A DNA stretch of 64,000 bases from Clostridia bacterium (GCA_017507855.1 JAFWAE010000009.1:1-64000); one strand, 5' to 3'; positions 1-9,436 are shown, numbered from the stretch's first letter. Notes: a model not told the origin generated them from the letters alone. Made by a program: numbers and translations.

Positions 1-126
1 AACAGGGAGCTCTTAACAGGGAGCTCTTAACAGGGAGCTCTTAACAGGGAGCTCTTAACAGGGAGCTCTTAACAGGGAGCTCTTAACAGGGAGCTCTTAA
101 CAGGGAGCTCTTAACAGGGAGCTCTT
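1..126. repeat. 14-bp tandem repeat, nine copies, at contig edge
   Basis: Nine head-to-tail copies of the unit AACAGGGAGCTCTT fill the first 126 bases, with no visible divergence between copies. The first copy begins exactly at base 1, so the array probably extends beyond the window. Each unit contains the palindrome GAGCTC, and GAGCTCTT is also found in the right arm of the terminator hairpin just downstream. There are no spacers, so it is not a CRISPR array. It may be a real low-complexity expansion of the terminator region or an artefact of assembly at a contig end. Confidence 0.9.
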
Positions 127-142
127 GACAAGCCGATAAGAT

Positions 143-176
143 AAAGAGCTCTCAGGCCGAGAGCTCTTTTTATTTT
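143..176 (+). terminator. Intrinsic terminator of an upstream gene
   Basis: A perfect 11-bp stem (AAAGAGCTCTC / GAGAGCTCTTT) with a 5-nt loop is followed by a T-rich run. It would end a plus-strand transcript entering from outside the window. The 128 bases from here to the esterase start contain no gene and no promoter that I can call with confidence. Confidence 0.75.
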
Positions 177-304
177 TTAAGACTTTTAAATTTCTGAGAA
201 AAAGAGACTCTTTACGCTTCTGTTTTTTTGCATTGGCTATCCTGCCGTGTTTTTCCGCAACACAATCTTAATCTTAACCTACGACTTCACAGGAGGGATC
301 CCCC

Positions 305-1708
305 ATGGAAAATCTGGAAAAATATCACCTTACGTCTGATAAGCTTGACGTGTCCCATTGGAACAGTATATGGAACTACTATATGTTCCCTCAAAATGAC
401 GGAACATTACAGTTCGGCATGGGTGTCAATGAGCTATATTGTCTGGGCTCTTACCTGGATCACGAAGACCTGGCCGATAAGGTGGTTTCCTTTGATATGA
501 GCCTGATTCTGCGTCCCGCGATGAATCTTTTGATCCGTACTCCCCGGGAAGCCAGCATTGGTCCGGGTAATCCCGGCTATATGCTTTATTTCTATGACGA
601 CGGTAACAAAATTACCGTGAAATTGTCCCGCTGGGACGACAACGGGGCGGAAAGCGCTGTGCTGGCCGAGCTTGTGGATCTGACGGAAATTATTGATCTT
701 TGGGATTACAACCATTACGAAATCGCCGTACTCAACGAAGGCGAAAACGTGCACTTTATGGTTGCCGTGAACGGGAAATCGGTGATCGACTGTGTGGACG
801 AAGCCCCCGGGGAAACCTATCAAAAACCCGGCAAATTCTTCTTTCAGGGTGGTCACAGTATAGTGCGCCTGCGCGGTACGGATAGTGACGTGCCCTCCGC
901 CATAGCTAAGCCCGTCAAAACGGGTGAGGTCAAAGGCGTGGGAATGTACGACGTCAGTGCCGTGGAGACTATTGATACCCGCATCATGTCTACCATCACT
1001 ACTCCTCGCTCCTTTGTGGCTTCCAATGGCTTTACCGTCAATTATCGCATCTATCTGCCCGCCCATTACGATCCGGCCAAGAAATATTCCCTGCAGATGC
1101 ACCTCCACGGCGGCGGTTTGCGCGGCAGTGACAATATGACCCAGCTGATGGGGGACTTCAACCAGTTGAATATGCTGGTGCAATATCAAAAGCAGGAAGA
1201 ATTTATCTTCATTGTGCCCGAGTGTCCTATCGACCGCTTCTGGGCAGATTCCCAAACCTATAACGCCGCCGAAGGCCAATACTATATTAACATCAGCGGA
1301 ACTGCGGAGAGCACCCAGGTTACGGCACTTATGGAGTTGCTGGGCAGCTTGGCAAAGGAATTCTCCGTGGACGAAAACCGTTTGTATCTGTCCGGCGCCT
1401 CTATGGGTGGATTTGCTTCTTATGATATTGTTAGCCGCTATCCTCAAACGTTTGCCGCGGCCTTTATCGGTTGTGCAGCGAGTGATTTGACGGTGGTGGA
1501 GGCTTTGGCCAAAACTCCCTTGTACATTGCTCACGGTGGGGCAGATGCAATCATTCCCGTGCAGAATTCCCGTAATATGGACGCGGCCTTTAAAGCCCTT
1601 GGCATCGACAACTATGTGTACGTGGAATATGAAGGACGCGGACACGACTTTACTACTATGCCCGATCTGCTTGCAGCTATGAAGTGGTTGCACAGCAAGA
1701 CTCGATAA
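305..1708 (+). CDS. Alpha/beta-hydrolase esterase with N-terminal beta-sandwich-like region
   Basis: A 467-residue protein. The C-terminal half (about residues 235-467) is an esterase of the PHB-depolymerase/CE1-like alpha/beta-hydrolase type. The nucleophile elbow GASMGG, an acidic residue in HGGADAIIP and the histidine in GRGHDF form a visible Ser-Asp-His triad, and HLHGGG looks like the oxyanion-hole strand. The first 200 or so residues have no family I can name; their length and strand-rich look suggest a concanavalin/LamG-like carbohydrate-binding sandwich (inference). There is no signal peptide, so it is predicted to be cytoplasmic. AGGAGG lies 8-9 bases before the ATG. It sits 24 bases before a sugar-binding lipoprotein gene on the same strand, so it probably removes acyl groups from imported glycans; the substrate is unknown. 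Confidence 0.8.
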   Translation: MENLEKYHLTSDKLDVSHWNSIWNYYMFPQNDGTLQFGMGVNELYCLGSYLDHEDLADKVVSFDMSLILRPAMNLLIRTPREASIGPGNPGYMLYFYDDGNKITVKLSRWDDNGAESAVLAELVDLTEIIDLWDYNHYEIAVLNEGENVHFMVAVNGKSVIDCVDEAPGETYQKPGKFFFQGGHSIVRLRGTDSDVPSAIAKPVKTGEVKGVGMYDVSAVETIDTRIMSTITTPRSFVASNGFTVNYRIYLPAHYDPAKKYSLQMHLHGGGLRGSDNMTQLMGDFNQLNMLVQYQKQEEFIFIVPECPIDRFWADSQTYNAAEGQYYINISGTAESTQVTALMELLGSLAKEFSVDENRLYLSGASMGGFASYDIVSRYPQTFAAAFIGCAASDLTVVEALAKTPLYIAHGGADAIIPVQNSRNMDAAFKALGIDNYVYVEYEGRGHDFTTMPDLLAAMKWLHSKTR

Positions 1709-1732
1709 AAACAAAAAAAGGAGATGCACACA

Positions 1733-3157
1733 ATGAAAAGATTTTTCGCAACCTTGCTTGTTTTTCTGATGGCCATTTCTATGGTGGCCTGCGGCGACAA
1801 GCCTGCCACCACCCCCTCAACGACCCCCTCAACGACCCCTGATGCTGACTCTTATCATGCCAAGTACGGTCTGCCCGACGTAGACTTCAGCGGCAAGACC
1901 CTGGAAATCATCGACGGAACAGGTTGGGCCAGTAAAGCCAGCCTGGAAGGCGATCATAATCAGATCGCCCGTTTCGAAATGTTCCAGCAGTTCGAGGAAG
2001 AAACCGGTGCTACAATTGTTGCTTCAGAGTCTTCCTACACAACTCTGATCACCGAAGCACAGTCTTATACGATGTCCGGTGATAAGTACGGTGATATTTG
2101 GCTGGATATGGGCTGGACTTTGGGTCAATTCTACACATCTGATCTTCTTAAGCCTATGAACGATTTGAAGTATTTGGATACCACCAAGGATTATTGGCAT
2201 CCCTCCATTCTGGAGACCTTCACCATAAACGGAAATCTATACGGTGTGAGTGGCGACATTGCACCCATTGACAATCTCTCTTTTATGCTTTTCTACAACA
2301 AGTCCGTCGCCGAGGAGCTGCAACTGCCTGACCTGTATCAGCTGGTGCGTGACGGCGATTGGACTTTCGATAAGTTTATCGAATACTGCGAAAAGGCCAT
2401 GAAAGACAACGGCGATAACGTCTGGACAGCTGAAGACCGTTACGGTTTAGGCGGACCTCCCAGCACGATTGAGCAGGAACTGTTCTATAGCATGGGCGGC
2501 TATTTTTATAACATTGATGAGAACGGAAAATACTATTGTGCTACCATTGATGCTCACAATACCAAAATCATTGATCTGATTACTGCTAACGTGCGCGATA
2601 ATCACCTTTCCTACGACCTGTCCGGCGGAGAAACCTGGGAAGTAAACACCAAGGAAATGTTCCCCACCGACCGCTTGCTTTTCTGTTGCTATGCCGCTTC
2701 CGGCCTAGAGTTGTGGAAAGAAATGACCAGCGATTTTGGTCTGTTGCCTATGCCTAAGCTGAACAAGGAACAGAAAGAGTACCGTAACGGCGGCACTCAG
2801 GCTGTTTTCACCTTCTTTATCGGTAAGAATGCTGATCAGTTGGATCTGACCGGCTACTTCCTGGAATTCTGCGGTGCTTACGCTGATGATGTACTGCAGA
2901 CCGTAAGCGATACCCATTACGAAACTCTGTTCCGTGATGAGGACTCCTTGGAGATGTTACATTTGGCTTTCGGCAATCCCTATTTTGAGCGTGTGACCGT
3001 TATGCTGGCCAACACCGCCGAATACAGCGTGCTGTTCAACACGGCTCAGGCTGCTTTTAACTATACGATGGCTACCCCCGGCGCATCTATCACTTCCCTC
3101 TACGAAGCTTCTATCGAAGCCGTCAATTTGAAACTGGCCGAGCTGTTCGGTTATTAA
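1733..3157 (+). CDS. Extracellular sugar-binding lipoprotein (ABC solute-binding family 1)
   Basis: A 474-residue secreted protein. It has a short basic N-terminus (MKRFF), a hydrophobic segment and a lipobox ending in MVAC, then a Thr/Pro/Ser linker containing a small repeat (TTPS). The rest looks like a family-1 solute-binding protein of the UgpB type: an early FEMFQQFEEETG segment and a middle NLSFMLFYNKSVAEEL segment, both typical of sugar-binding members. I chose the ATG at 1733 rather than the in-frame ATG at 1724 because GGAG then lies 9 bases upstream. It follows the esterase in an apparent operon. No permease or ATPase gene is nearby, so it must use transport components encoded elsewhere or have lost them. 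Confidence 0.88.
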   Translation: MKRFFATLLVFLMAISMVACGDKPATTPSTTPSTTPDADSYHAKYGLPDVDFSGKTLEIIDGTGWASKASLEGDHNQIARFEMFQQFEEETGATIVASESSYTTLITEAQSYTMSGDKYGDIWLDMGWTLGQFYTSDLLKPMNDLKYLDTTKDYWHPSILETFTINGNLYGVSGDIAPIDNLSFMLFYNKSVAEELQLPDLYQLVRDGDWTFDKFIEYCEKAMKDNGDNVWTAEDRYGLGGPPSTIEQELFYSMGGYFYNIDENGKYYCATIDAHNTKIIDLITANVRDNHLSYDLSGGETWEVNTKEMFPTDRLLFCCYAASGLELWKEMTSDFGLLPMPKLNKEQKEYRNGGTQAVFTFFIGKNADQLDLTGYFLEFCGAYADDVLQTVSDTHYETLFRDEDSLEMLHLAFGNPYFERVTVMLANTAEYSVLFNTAQAAFNYTMATPGASITSLYEASIEAVNLKLAELFGY

Positions 3158-3263
3158 AAAAATACTTTGCGGTATCTCTCTGATCGCTGTTGCCGGTTTG
3201 GGTCTGGTTGCCGCTTCCTTGGCTTCCAAGAAAACATCGCTCATTTCTAAAAGCCTGCATTGA
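3153..3263 (+). other. Short hydrophobic open frame without a standard start
   Basis: Directly overlapping the stop of the binding-protein gene, a different frame reads 36 codons like a small membrane or signal peptide: KKILCGISLIAV, then an Ala/Gly/Leu-rich stretch, then SLASKKTS. The only initiator in the right place is an ATT at 3153 next to a run of seven A. No ribosome binding site is evident. It could be the stump of a lost lipoprotein gene, a small membrane peptide made from a rare AUU start, or the product of a slip on the A-run. It may also be chance. Confidence 0.25.
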
Positions 3264-3320
3264 GCCTGTTATCCATAAGACAGACTTCTCTGTATGGCAA
3301 ACATAGTTCTCCTTATTCTA

Positions 3321-3356
3321 AGTAAAAAGAGCCTGCTTTCACAGGCTCTTTTTACT
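3321..3356 (+). terminator. Intrinsic terminator
   Basis: Perfect 15-bp arms (AGTAAAAAGAGCCTG and its complement) around the loop CTTTCA, with five T in the right arm. It closes the esterase/binding-protein transcript and, being symmetric, could act in both directions. Confidence 0.85.
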
Positions 3357-3387
3357 ATAAAATCCACATATACGGGAGTTTTGAAAG

Positions 3388-4740
3388 ATGAAAATCAAGT
3401 GTTTCTGCTTGGGGGTAGCTTTGGTTACTCTCCTCGGATTGGTCTCCTGCGGAGCCCCTGCCTCAAGTCATAGCTTTGATACGGTGGGTTACTACGCTTT
3501 TCGCGGGGTTTCCGCCGCTCAGGCTAAATTTTGGAAAGCCAGTGGGATCGACACCATCGAGCTGTTGGATATCGGGTGGATCTTCAAGCCCGGCGAGCCC
3601 TTGGATACGTACCGTCAGCAAATGAAGTCCGAAATTATGACGGCCAAGATACAGGGTCTGAAGGTGTACGTCATCTTTCTGACTAATTTAGAGCAGTACA
3701 AGGGTCCTGCCGACGTATCCCCCGACGGTTCCGGCACGGTCTTCAACCCCGCAGATGAGGGAAAGATGGCCGAGCGTCTGTCCTACATCGAAGAAAGCAT
3801 TAAAGTTTGGGACATAGCCGACGGATTCTCCCTTTTTGCCGGTGACCCCGGCGGTGTGAGCGGTCTGGCTACCCAGGGTGGATTGGAATATTATACCGAT
3901 ATGGTATTAGATGTTCACGAGCTGGTGAAAAAACACACCCCCAACGCAAAGTTTAATGCCAATATTTGGGCTGTTTCCCAGTACGTTCAGAAATATGCCA
4001 ATCCTTTTAGCGTAAACTTTTGGCTCTCCGAAGGAACTTTGGGGCGTCAGATGTTAGCTATGGAAAACTTTATCGGCCCCGAGATCGGTATTGAGATTCC
4101 CGGCCATGACTATTACCGTGCTTTGGCTCTGCGTCTGTACCATCAGTCAGGCAAGACACCCGAGGTCAAGTTCCCCTCCGCAGAGGACGTGAAGCTGGCC
4201 AAGAAAAATGGTGCCGACCGTATTTGGGCTTTCAGCCATTTTCTGCTCGACGAGTTGGATGACGGCGACAATGCCGGTTCTTCCCGTGTGGGTACGGAAA
4301 TGCCCAACCTCAACACTCGCTATATCAAAAAATATATCGACACTATGCGCGAGATCAAAATGACGGGTGCCATTGCGGGAAACGCCGGCATAAATAACGC
4401 CCTCAATGTTTACGCTTTTGCCCGCTTTGCCCACGATCCCACCCTTACCCCGGAAGACGTTCTTCGTGAGTATGCCTCCTTCTTGGTCAAGGATGACGGT
4501 GTGGATACCTTGACGGAGATCTTCAAGTTTCTGGAAAACGATTCCAATTGGCCGCAAAAGCTCCCCGAAACGGAACGTCTTCCCATGTTTGAGACCTCTA
4601 TCGAGAATGCCGAGAAAGCCTTGGAGGCCTTTGACACGCTGACCGCGCGCACTACTGCTGAACTTCTTCATCCCCTGCCTGAATCTCCCCGCACGATCTT
4701 GACCCGCGTGCGTCAGCGTATTGAAATGATGCTTCCTTAA
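3388..4740 (+). CDS. Lipoprotein, possible glycoside hydrolase, function unknown
   Basis: A 450-residue lipoprotein with the signal segment MKIKCFCLGVALVTLLGLVSC, whose lipobox ends in LVSC, so it should be anchored outside the membrane. The body alternates as in a TIM barrel. The segment LNVYAFARFAHDPTLTPEDV near residue 345 resembles the equivalent part of alpha-glucuronidase families such as GH67 (resemblance from memory, not a search). Catalytic acids cannot be assigned. GGAG lies about 10 bases before the ATG. It stands alone between two terminators, beside other sugar-use genes, which makes an extracellular glycan-processing role plausible. Family unassigned. Confidence 0.7.
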   Translation: MKIKCFCLGVALVTLLGLVSCGAPASSHSFDTVGYYAFRGVSAAQAKFWKASGIDTIELLDIGWIFKPGEPLDTYRQQMKSEIMTAKIQGLKVYVIFLTNLEQYKGPADVSPDGSGTVFNPADEGKMAERLSYIEESIKVWDIADGFSLFAGDPGGVSGLATQGGLEYYTDMVLDVHELVKKHTPNAKFNANIWAVSQYVQKYANPFSVNFWLSEGTLGRQMLAMENFIGPEIGIEIPGHDYYRALALRLYHQSGKTPEVKFPSAEDVKLAKKNGADRIWAFSHFLLDELDDGDNAGSSRVGTEMPNLNTRYIKKYIDTMREIKMTGAIAGNAGINNALNVYAFARFAHDPTLTPEDVLREYASFLVKDDGVDTLTEIFKFLENDSNWPQKLPETERLPMFETSIENAEKALEAFDTLTARTTAELLHPLPESPRTILTRVRQRIEMMLP

Positions 4741-4829
4741 TTTTTCATAAAGTGAAATGCTTTGTGAAGTGAACCATTATTATTAAAACCTATCTAATGC
4801 GACTTATTAGTTGCGTCTCTCCTTATAGT

Positions 4830-4861
4830 AAAAAGGACCTGCCACCACGCAGGTCCTTTTT
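4830..4861 (+). terminator. Intrinsic terminator
   Basis: Perfect 13-bp arms (AAAAAGGACCTGC / GCAGGTCCTTTTT) around CACCAC. It ends the lipoprotein transcript. Confidence 0.85.
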
Positions 4862-4929
4862 CCGTTAGAAAATGCTTGTAAACGTTGGTATAAAATGCTG
4901 ACAGCGACTTTCCATTAATTTTGATACAA

Positions 4930-4975
4930 AAAAACACTCCCAACAGATTTTAAAAATCTATTGGGAGTGTTTTTG
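4930..4975 (-). terminator. Terminator of the GH3-GH2 operon
   Basis: The stem AAAAACACTCCCAA / TTGGGAGTGTTTTT (with further pairing inside) lies 30 bases beyond the GH2 stop codon on the minus strand. It has T-runs on both sides and may also work from the plus strand. Confidence 0.8.
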
Positions 4976-5004
4976 TTTTGACGCTTCGAAAGAAGATCGC
5001 GCCA

Positions 5005-7188
5005 TTACATATTCAGCGTTTTTTTCTTGGGCGCGATGTGCTGGGGGCAGTTGTAAAGTAAAGTGTATTCCGACGAAGCGTCACCGGCCGCAAGAATGAT
5101 CTTGCATGTTTCCGCGTTTGAAATAACTGGCAAGCAATACCGTAGGGTTGGACCTGAAAAATTGGTGTTTGCCTCGATATACGGTACTTCCCAAGTCATA
5201 ATACGAACGGGATCTTCATTTCCAACCTGCACTAAAACAACGATTTCCATTGGATCTAACGGAGAGACGCCGTCGTTAAGCAAAAACAGGTCGAATTCCA
5301 GCATTTCCTCAGCGCGGTACCGTAATTTGCGATAACGAGCCGTTGCGGCAACCGGTCTGCAGGCTTTGGCTATTTCATAATAGGAGGGCTTTATGCTGTT
5401 TGGATAACAAATAACACTGTTGTTTGCGATGCAAGGCCACGGTTCATTGAAACACCAGTTTATGGCCATTGAGCAATGCGGTTTTTGGCGCCTTGCTTCT
5501 TCAAAAATAAAACGATAACCGACTTTTTGCAGAAATTGTCCCCGATTTACCAGCTGCTCCAATGAATTGCTTTCACCAAAATAACTTTGAATGGTATCTT
5601 TTGAACACCATGTTTGCCCTTTACCCCATGCATCAAATCCGTGGTGGGCACAGGTTACGTCGTTTGCAACCATGGGGAATAAATTTTTCAGATCCGTGAT
5701 TTGCTGTAGGCAATCCAAGTTTGAAAAAGCAGGTACGCCAAACTCTGTATAAGCAGTATTATTTGAATGCTGCATGACCTCCACGACTTCCTTGCCGTTA
5801 TGGTACACAAACAGATAACTTCCATGTCCCATCCCCATCAGAGGAGAGGTCGCCAGAAAAGGAATATTCGGTGTGCGCTCAAAAGTTATACTGTTAAGCA
5901 AACGAAGTGCTAAAGACTGATCGGTCATCCCGGACCAGGAGTTAAACAATTCATTTCCACCGCACCAAATAGCGTGGCAGGCGTGACCGGCAACTCGGTC
6001 TATAATGTCATTTGCTTCGCACTTCAATAATTCCATATAATGTTCGGTGGCATGGTAATTATTGCAAGCAAGGGGAAATTCTTGCCATACCAATATTCCC
6101 ATTTCATCACAAAGATCGAAGAAGGATTCTTTGTTTACGATTGCGCCGCCCCAACACCGCAGAATATTCATATTGGCATCTTTGACAAGTTGCAACTGCT
6201 CCCGATAACGCTGAGGTGTCAGTTCGGAATAAAAAATTTCGGGGCAGACCCAGTTTGAGCCCTTCGCAAAAATGGGGATGCCGTTTAAACAAAGTGTAAT
6301 AGGCGGACAACTGCGTGACTTGGGAAAATCGGGAAGACTCCATGTATTGGCGTTCATTTCCAGAGAAACGGTTTTGAAGCCGATCTTGCCACTAAACGTC
6401 TCCTCTGTATCTCCGCAAGGTACTGTCAGTTCCCAGGTGTACAAATTGGGAGCGCCGTATCCGTTGCACCACCAAAGCAGGGGAGAGGCAATTTCAAAGT
6501 TCTCTGAAGGAGAGACTCCCTCAAAGATTACCTTTCCGTCAGGATCAACAAAGCGCCATTTGACGTTTTCGTCAACGTTAACACGCAGAGAAAGCGCGGC
6601 AACATCACGCTTTGTGTTTAACGTATATGAAATGTTGGGCTTTATGTGTTCTGGCAAAGAAGAAGTTTCGATGTAAGCTTCTTCCCAAATTCCAAGCGGG
6701 ATTAAACGCGGATGAAAGTCCCAACCATAACTTACAGCAGGTTTGCAACATTGATTTTGTTCATCGCGTGTGTTGGGGGAGGGAAGGCCTACATTGCTTT
6801 TGGGAACCGGATGCACCACGATTTTTAAGGTAACGATTTTTCCAATGTATTCATTTAAATCCAAAATAACGGTGCGGTACATTCCTTCGTGAGAAAACTT
6901 TTTTGTTTCGTTTACGTAAATATCGTATTTATAGTCAATTCCTTTAGCAATAAAACGCAAATACGGTAAATCGGTGTTCCTTGCATCATACTCAGCCGAA
7001 TAGACCCAATATTTATCTTCCATCCAGCGATATTGCTCAAAGTTGGTTTCAAATCGGTAATCCGGCAAACCGTAAGCGGCTGCATAATCCAACTGTACAG
7101 AACCAGGAACCTTCGCAGCAAAAGTTTCTTTTGGCATAGAACTTTCGGTATCACAGTATCCAAGATTCCAAACTAAGCTTGTTTTCAT
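5005..7188 (-). CDS. Glycoside hydrolase family 2, beta-mannosidase-like
   Basis: A 727-residue enzyme of the GH2 clan. Residues 1-150 form the jelly-roll sugar-binding domain. The barrel carries RCWGGAIVN and FFDLCDEMGILVWQEFPLAC, typical of the beta-mannosidase branch. WCGGNELFNSW contains the Asn-Glu acid/base pair, and TEFGVPAF supplies the probable nucleophile Glu. It is somewhat shorter than most beta-mannosidases. No signal peptide is present, so it acts in the cytoplasm. It lies 25 bases after the GH3 gene and is co-transcribed with it; together they could trim a mannose- or xylose-containing oligosaccharide. The substrate within GH2 is an inference. Confidence 0.85.
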   Translation of the reverse strand: MKTSLVWNLGYCDTESSMPKETFAAKVPGSVQLDYAAAYGLPDYRFETNFEQYRWMEDKYWVYSAEYDARNTDLPYLRFIAKGIDYKYDIYVNETKKFSHEGMYRTVILDLNEYIGKIVTLKIVVHPVPKSNVGLPSPNTRDEQNQCCKPAVSYGWDFHPRLIPLGIWEEAYIETSSLPEHIKPNISYTLNTKRDVAALSLRVNVDENVKWRFVDPDGKVIFEGVSPSENFEIASPLLWWCNGYGAPNLYTWELTVPCGDTEETFSGKIGFKTVSLEMNANTWSLPDFPKSRSCPPITLCLNGIPIFAKGSNWVCPEIFYSELTPQRYREQLQLVKDANMNILRCWGGAIVNKESFFDLCDEMGILVWQEFPLACNNYHATEHYMELLKCEANDIIDRVAGHACHAIWCGGNELFNSWSGMTDQSLALRLLNSITFERTPNIPFLATSPLMGMGHGSYLFVYHNGKEVVEVMQHSNNTAYTEFGVPAFSNLDCLQQITDLKNLFPMVANDVTCAHHGFDAWGKGQTWCSKDTIQSYFGESNSLEQLVNRGQFLQKVGYRFIFEEARRQKPHCSMAINWCFNEPWPCIANNSVICYPNSIKPSYYEIAKACRPVAATARYRKLRYRAEEMLEFDLFLLNDGVSPLDPMEIVVLVQVGNEDPVRIMTWEVPYIEANTNFSGPTLRYCLPVISNAETCKIILAAGDASSEYTLLYNCPQHIAPKKKTLNM

Positions 7189-7213
7189 AAAAGATCCTTT
7201 CTGTATGGCCCTA

Positions 7214-9316
7214 TTATTTTAACGAAATTTTAAGGCACTTCGTTCCGGTAAGTTGGCAACTTAAAGAATCCGGCTGATGTCCTCCTACAAAAAGCCAAAT
7301 ACTTCCGTCTGCTTCAACTCGCTCACCGGTCTCCAGAACTGCTTTCAGCCAATATGAATCAATTTCTATTTCGGTGGAAACCTTTTTAAAGGGCTTGAGT
7401 GTAACAGCTTGTACTGAGCACAGCTGGTAATTGGGCGTTATAGTTCGGCTGTCGCTTATTTTAGTATAGACCTGTACCTTTTCAATTGTTTCAAATTTGC
7501 CTTTGTTGATTATATCAACACGGATCTTAACCGTTTTTGCGTCAGTAGATAACACGTTAAGATTTGCATATTCTATTTTACTGAATCCTAACCCAAAACC
7601 AAAAGGAAACAGAGGCTCCTCTTCGATATAACGGTACGTTCTCCCTTTCATAGAGTAGTTGGTTGTTTCAGGAAGAAAATTTTCTTGCTTATAGAATGTA
7701 ATTGGCAATCTTCCGGAAGGAGAAAATTTTCCGTTTAGCATTTCTGCAACGGCCAGTCCTCCTAAAGCTCCGGGATACCATCCTTGAATGATGGCCTTGG
7801 CATGAGAGTTGATTTTGTTTCCTAAATCAACCGAGCTTCCGCTTAGTACTACTACTACCAAATTTTTGCAAATGTCGCAAATCGCTTCAGCAAGACGGAT
7901 TTGTGTTTGAGGTAAACTGGTTAATTTTCTGTCACCGCCTGCGGCAAATTCATTCTCAAAATTTAATTCCTCTCCTTCAATATTACGGTCTAATCCAAGA
8001 CAAAGCACCGTAAGATCAGCTTCGCTAGCAGCTGCAAGCCCTTCGCTCCTTAAGTTTGTGAATCCACTCCCATCGCCCATTTTTTCTTTCCAGATCAGCG
8101 ATCCGTTTGCTACTGAAATTTTGGATTCATTAAAGGTTCGCCGCATACCTTCTGCCACCGTAATGTACTCCGAAGCACGGCCGTTATAATTCCCTTCCAG
8201 GGCAACAGTGGAATTTGCATTTGGACCTATAACGGCAATCCTTTTGTATTGTCCGTCTGCAATTGGCAAAAATTCATTTTCATTCTTAAGCAACACTAAC
8301 GATTGCTTGGCAGTTTCATAGTTCAAACGCTTGTGTTCTTCGCAATCTAATTTGCTGTAAGGAATATCCAAGTAGGGACGTTCTTTCTCAAATTCACCAA
8401 GCAAAGCTCTTACAGTATAAAGTCTTTCAACAGAGGCATCAATGTCGTCTTCGGTGATGAGATCTTCTTCATAAGCATCTATTAAATGAGCGTAAGCCTC
8501 TCCGCAGTTGAGGTTGCAGCCTTTTTGTAAGGCAATGGCAGCTGCTTCCTTCATAGTTTCAACGAAATGATGATGTTCACTGATATCTGCAATAGCGCCG
8601 CAATCCGAAACAAAATAGCCGTTGAACCCCCATTTCTCTTTCAATACATGCTCCATAAGATAATTGTGGGCACAACAAGGTTCACCGTTTGTGCGATTAT
8701 AAGCCCCCATGATTCCGATTACGCCTGCATTCACAGCATATTCAAAAGCGGGAAGATAAGTTTCCCAAAGATCCTTCATGCTTACTTGAGCATCAAAAGA
8801 ATGCCGCAAGTTTTCAGGCCCGGAATGTACAGCAAAATGTTTGGCGCAAGCAGCCGATTTAAGATATTGTCCTGTTCCTTGTAAACCTTTGATGTAAGAA
8901 ACGCCCATAATCGAAGTCAGGCAAGGGCATTCTCCGTAGGTTTCCTGACCTCTTCCCCAACGAGGATCCCTGAAAATATTGATATTCGGTGTCCAAAAAG
9001 TTAATCCTTTGTAGATATCATAATCATTAAATTCAACGCTTTTATTGTATTTGGCTCGCGCTTCGGTAGAAACAGCGTCGGCAACTTGGTAGATCAGATT
9101 CGGGTTAAAAGTTGCAGCCATGCCTATGGCTTGAGGAAAAACCGTAGCAATGCCTGCACGTGCAACGCCGTGGGCAGCTTCGTTCCACCAATTGTATTCT
9201 TTAATGCCAAGTCGTTCAATAGCAGGGGAGTTGAAAACCAATTGAGACATTTTTTCTTCAACCGTCATTTTGGAAACCAATTCTTTGGCTTTTTTTACAG
9301 CGTTTTCAAAATTCAT
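7214..9316 (-). CDS. Glycoside hydrolase family 3, beta-xylosidase/beta-glucosidase-like
   Basis: A 700-residue GH3 enzyme with the full architecture. The barrel domain has EAAHGVARAG, TFWTPNINIFRDPRWGRGQET and KHFAVHSGPE. The nucleophile Asp lies in GYFVSDCGAI. An alpha/beta sandwich domain includes IAVIGPNAN, and a fibronectin-III-like C-terminal region follows. The pattern MGAYNRTNGEPCCAH resembles bacterial and plant-type beta-xylosidases, but beta-glucosidase is possible. It has no signal peptide. AAAGGAG sits 7 bases before the ATG. It is the first gene of a two-gene operon with the GH2 enzyme, behind a good promoter and a leader of roughly 110 bases. Confidence 0.9.
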   Translation of the reverse strand: MNFENAVKKAKELVSKMTVEEKMSQLVFNSPAIERLGIKEYNWWNEAAHGVARAGIATVFPQAIGMAATFNPNLIYQVADAVSTEARAKYNKSVEFNDYDIYKGLTFWTPNINIFRDPRWGRGQETYGECPCLTSIMGVSYIKGLQGTGQYLKSAACAKHFAVHSGPENLRHSFDAQVSMKDLWETYLPAFEYAVNAGVIGIMGAYNRTNGEPCCAHNYLMEHVLKEKWGFNGYFVSDCGAIADISEHHHFVETMKEAAAIALQKGCNLNCGEAYAHLIDAYEEDLITEDDIDASVERLYTVRALLGEFEKERPYLDIPYSKLDCEEHKRLNYETAKQSLVLLKNENEFLPIADGQYKRIAVIGPNANSTVALEGNYNGRASEYITVAEGMRRTFNESKISVANGSLIWKEKMGDGSGFTNLRSEGLAAASEADLTVLCLGLDRNIEGEELNFENEFAAGGDRKLTSLPQTQIRLAEAICDICKNLVVVVLSGSSVDLGNKINSHAKAIIQGWYPGALGGLAVAEMLNGKFSPSGRLPITFYKQENFLPETTNYSMKGRTYRYIEEEPLFPFGFGLGFSKIEYANLNVLSTDAKTVKIRVDIINKGKFETIEKVQVYTKISDSRTITPNYQLCSVQAVTLKPFKKVSTEIEIDSYWLKAVLETGERVEADGSIWLFVGGHQPDSLSCQLTGTKCLKISLK

Positions 9317-9436
9317 GTTTTTTGCTCCTTTTATTAAAAACTATACTCTTACAGTGAAATCGTTATACATACTAATGAAGTACGAAACATATGTTGCGGA
9401 GGCCAATGTGTCCCATCAATACTTTTCACAAGCGTA

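Noticed and set aside
1-126. Possible CRISPR array
   Set aside because: The repeats are directly joined, with no spacers.
434-1729. A 431-codon open frame on the minus strand opposite the esterase
   Set aside because: It is antisense to a gene with a clear catalytic triad and good ribosome binding site; the antisense product is rich in His and Gly with no domain.
9353-9367. Possible CcpA (cre) site TGAAATCGTTATACA in the GH3 leader
   Set aside because: It needs an extra base and lacks the final CA in register, so the match is too weak.
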